Of a stretch of DNA of 53,674 nucleotides, positions 53,212 to 53,674 are shown in pieces; position 1 is the first letter of the stretch; every line of letters starts with the position of its first letter. Location of the stretch: positions 1 through 53,674 of the forward strand of contig NZ_CADIJM010000023.1 in assembly GCF_902859585.1 (NCBI RefSeq), in the 5' to 3' direction. The notes under the pieces were generated by a model. That model was not told the DNA's origin and ran no database searches. It worked only from the letters and a program-made list of their open reading frames with translations. The DNA is from Achromobacter animicus. GTDB lineage: Bacteria > Pseudomonadota > Gammaproteobacteria > Burkholderiales > Burkholderiaceae_B. Made by a program: the position numbers and the translations under genes.

Positions 53212-53674
53212 ATGAGTTCTGGTTTGGACCTCAGTCAGTTTTACGAGACCTTTTTCGACGAGGCGGACGAGCTGCTCGCGCAAATGGAGCAGCTGTTGCT
53301 CGAGCTCGATGTGGGCGCGCCCGACATCGAGCAGCTCAACGCCATTTTCCGCGCGGCGCATTCGATCAAGGGCGGTGCGGCGACGTTCGGCTGTTTCAAC
53401 CAGCTGGCGGGCACGACCCATCTGCTTGAGAACCTTCTGGACGCGATCCGGCGTGGCGAAATGGCGCTGCGCACGGACATGATTGATATTTTCTTGGAAA
53501 CGAAAGACGTGCTCAAAAGCCAACTGGATGCCTATCGGGCCTCCGAAGAGCCCGATGATGCCGTGTTTGAGCGTATTTGCGCCGTATTGAGGCAGCTTGC
53601 GCTGGAGCATAAGGATCCCGCCGCGGCCGCCGCGCCCGCGCCCGCTGCGCATGCACCCGCTGCTGCGCCGGTCG
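53212..53674 (+). CDS. cheA: Chemotaxis histidine kinase CheA, N-terminal part (window ends inside the gene)
   Basis: 154 residues are visible. The HPt domain carries the phospho-histidine in FRAAHSIKGGAATFG (about residue 48), preceded by FYETFFDEADELLAQMEQLL. After ~residue 125 an alanine/proline-rich linker begins (PAAAAAPAPAAHAPAAAPV), where the window stops. In CheA the P2, dimerisation, kinase and CheW-like domains follow. AGAAAGG lies some 13 bases before the ATG. Confidence 0.93.
   Translation, partial: MSSGLDLSQFYETFFDEADELLAQMEQLLLELDVGAPDIEQLNAIFRAAHSIKGGAATFGCFNQLAGTTHLLENLLDAIRRGEMALRTDMIDIFLETKDVLKSQLDAYRASEEPDDAVFERICAVLRQLALEHKDPAAAAAPAPAAHAPAAAPV

Overview
The window looks like chromosomal DNA of a GC-rich betaproteobacterium of the Alcaligenaceae, most probably Achromobacter or a close Bordetella-like relative. 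This is inferred from the gene content and order: flhDC-motAB-cheY-cheA next to fliA and fliC, aceE-aceF with a lipoyl-domain-carrying lpdA, and a MexAB-OprM/AxyABM-type efflux operon. No tRNA, rRNA, CRISPR array, insertion sequence or prophage gene was recognised.

Layout. 1-3.3 kb: the 3' part of a DHA2-type drug exporter, facing a two-gene operon of exported proteins of unknown function. 3.4-5.1 kb: a GAF-PAS-PAS-GGDEF diguanylate cyclase. 5.1-18.9 kb: a GntR/HutC-type regulator followed by an unbroken same-strand run of twelve genes. These are a Liv-type ABC importer (binding protein, two permeases, two ATPases), an aconitase-superfamily hydro-lyase (large and small subunits), a hydantoinase/oxoprolinase pair, an isochorismatase-fold protein without the usual cysteine, a fumarate-reductase-like flavoprotein and an isocitrate-lyase/PEP-mutase-type C-C lyase. 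Nearly all junctions overlap or lie within 10 bases. 19-20.5 kb: ubiC and an RsuA/RluF-type pseudouridine synthase. 20.6-27.7 kb: a LysR regulator divergent from a tripartite RND efflux operon. 27.8-31.1 kb: a GlsB/YeaQ-type membrane protein, a Sco1-type copper protein and an M3 oligopeptidase. 31.3-34.5 kb: a PAS histidine kinase, a FixJ-type response regulator and folD, coupled by 4-base overlaps. 34.9-41.1 kb: the pyruvate dehydrogenase operon aceE-aceF-lpdA. 41.3-43.1 kb: a CynX/NimT exporter divergent from a MarR regulator. 43.3-53.7 kb: a motility region with a YjfB-like protein, an unknown proline-rich membrane protein, fliC, a large protein-methyltransferase-like gene, fliA, then flhDC, motAB, cheY and the start of cheA.

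How genes work together. The 5-19 kb cluster reads as one import-and-degrade operon. My best inference is that a ring imide or lactam, or a related amide, is taken up, opened by the HyuAB-type enzyme, converted to a branched dicarboxylate, desaturated by the flavoprotein, hydrated by the LeuCD-like enzyme and cleaved to pyruvate or glyoxylate plus a short acid. This resembles the dimethylmaleate to dimethylmalate to pyruvate plus propionate steps of nicotinate fermentation. The substrate is unknown, and this is the best candidate here for an undescribed pathway. A second candidate is the methyltransferase between fliC and fliA. It has the layout of the rickettsial protein-lysine methyltransferase family, has visibly lower G+C than its neighbours and carries a plausible sigma-28 promoter, so it may methylate flagellin.

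Smaller signals are four copies of a 13-base palindrome (GGTGTC-T/A-GACACC) downstream of stop codons, a 15-bp perfect stem in the aceE leader, an 80-base identical block shared by aceF and lpdA, and an AT-rich, palindrome-bearing control region in front of flhDC. All functions are read from sequence by eye. No database search was run.
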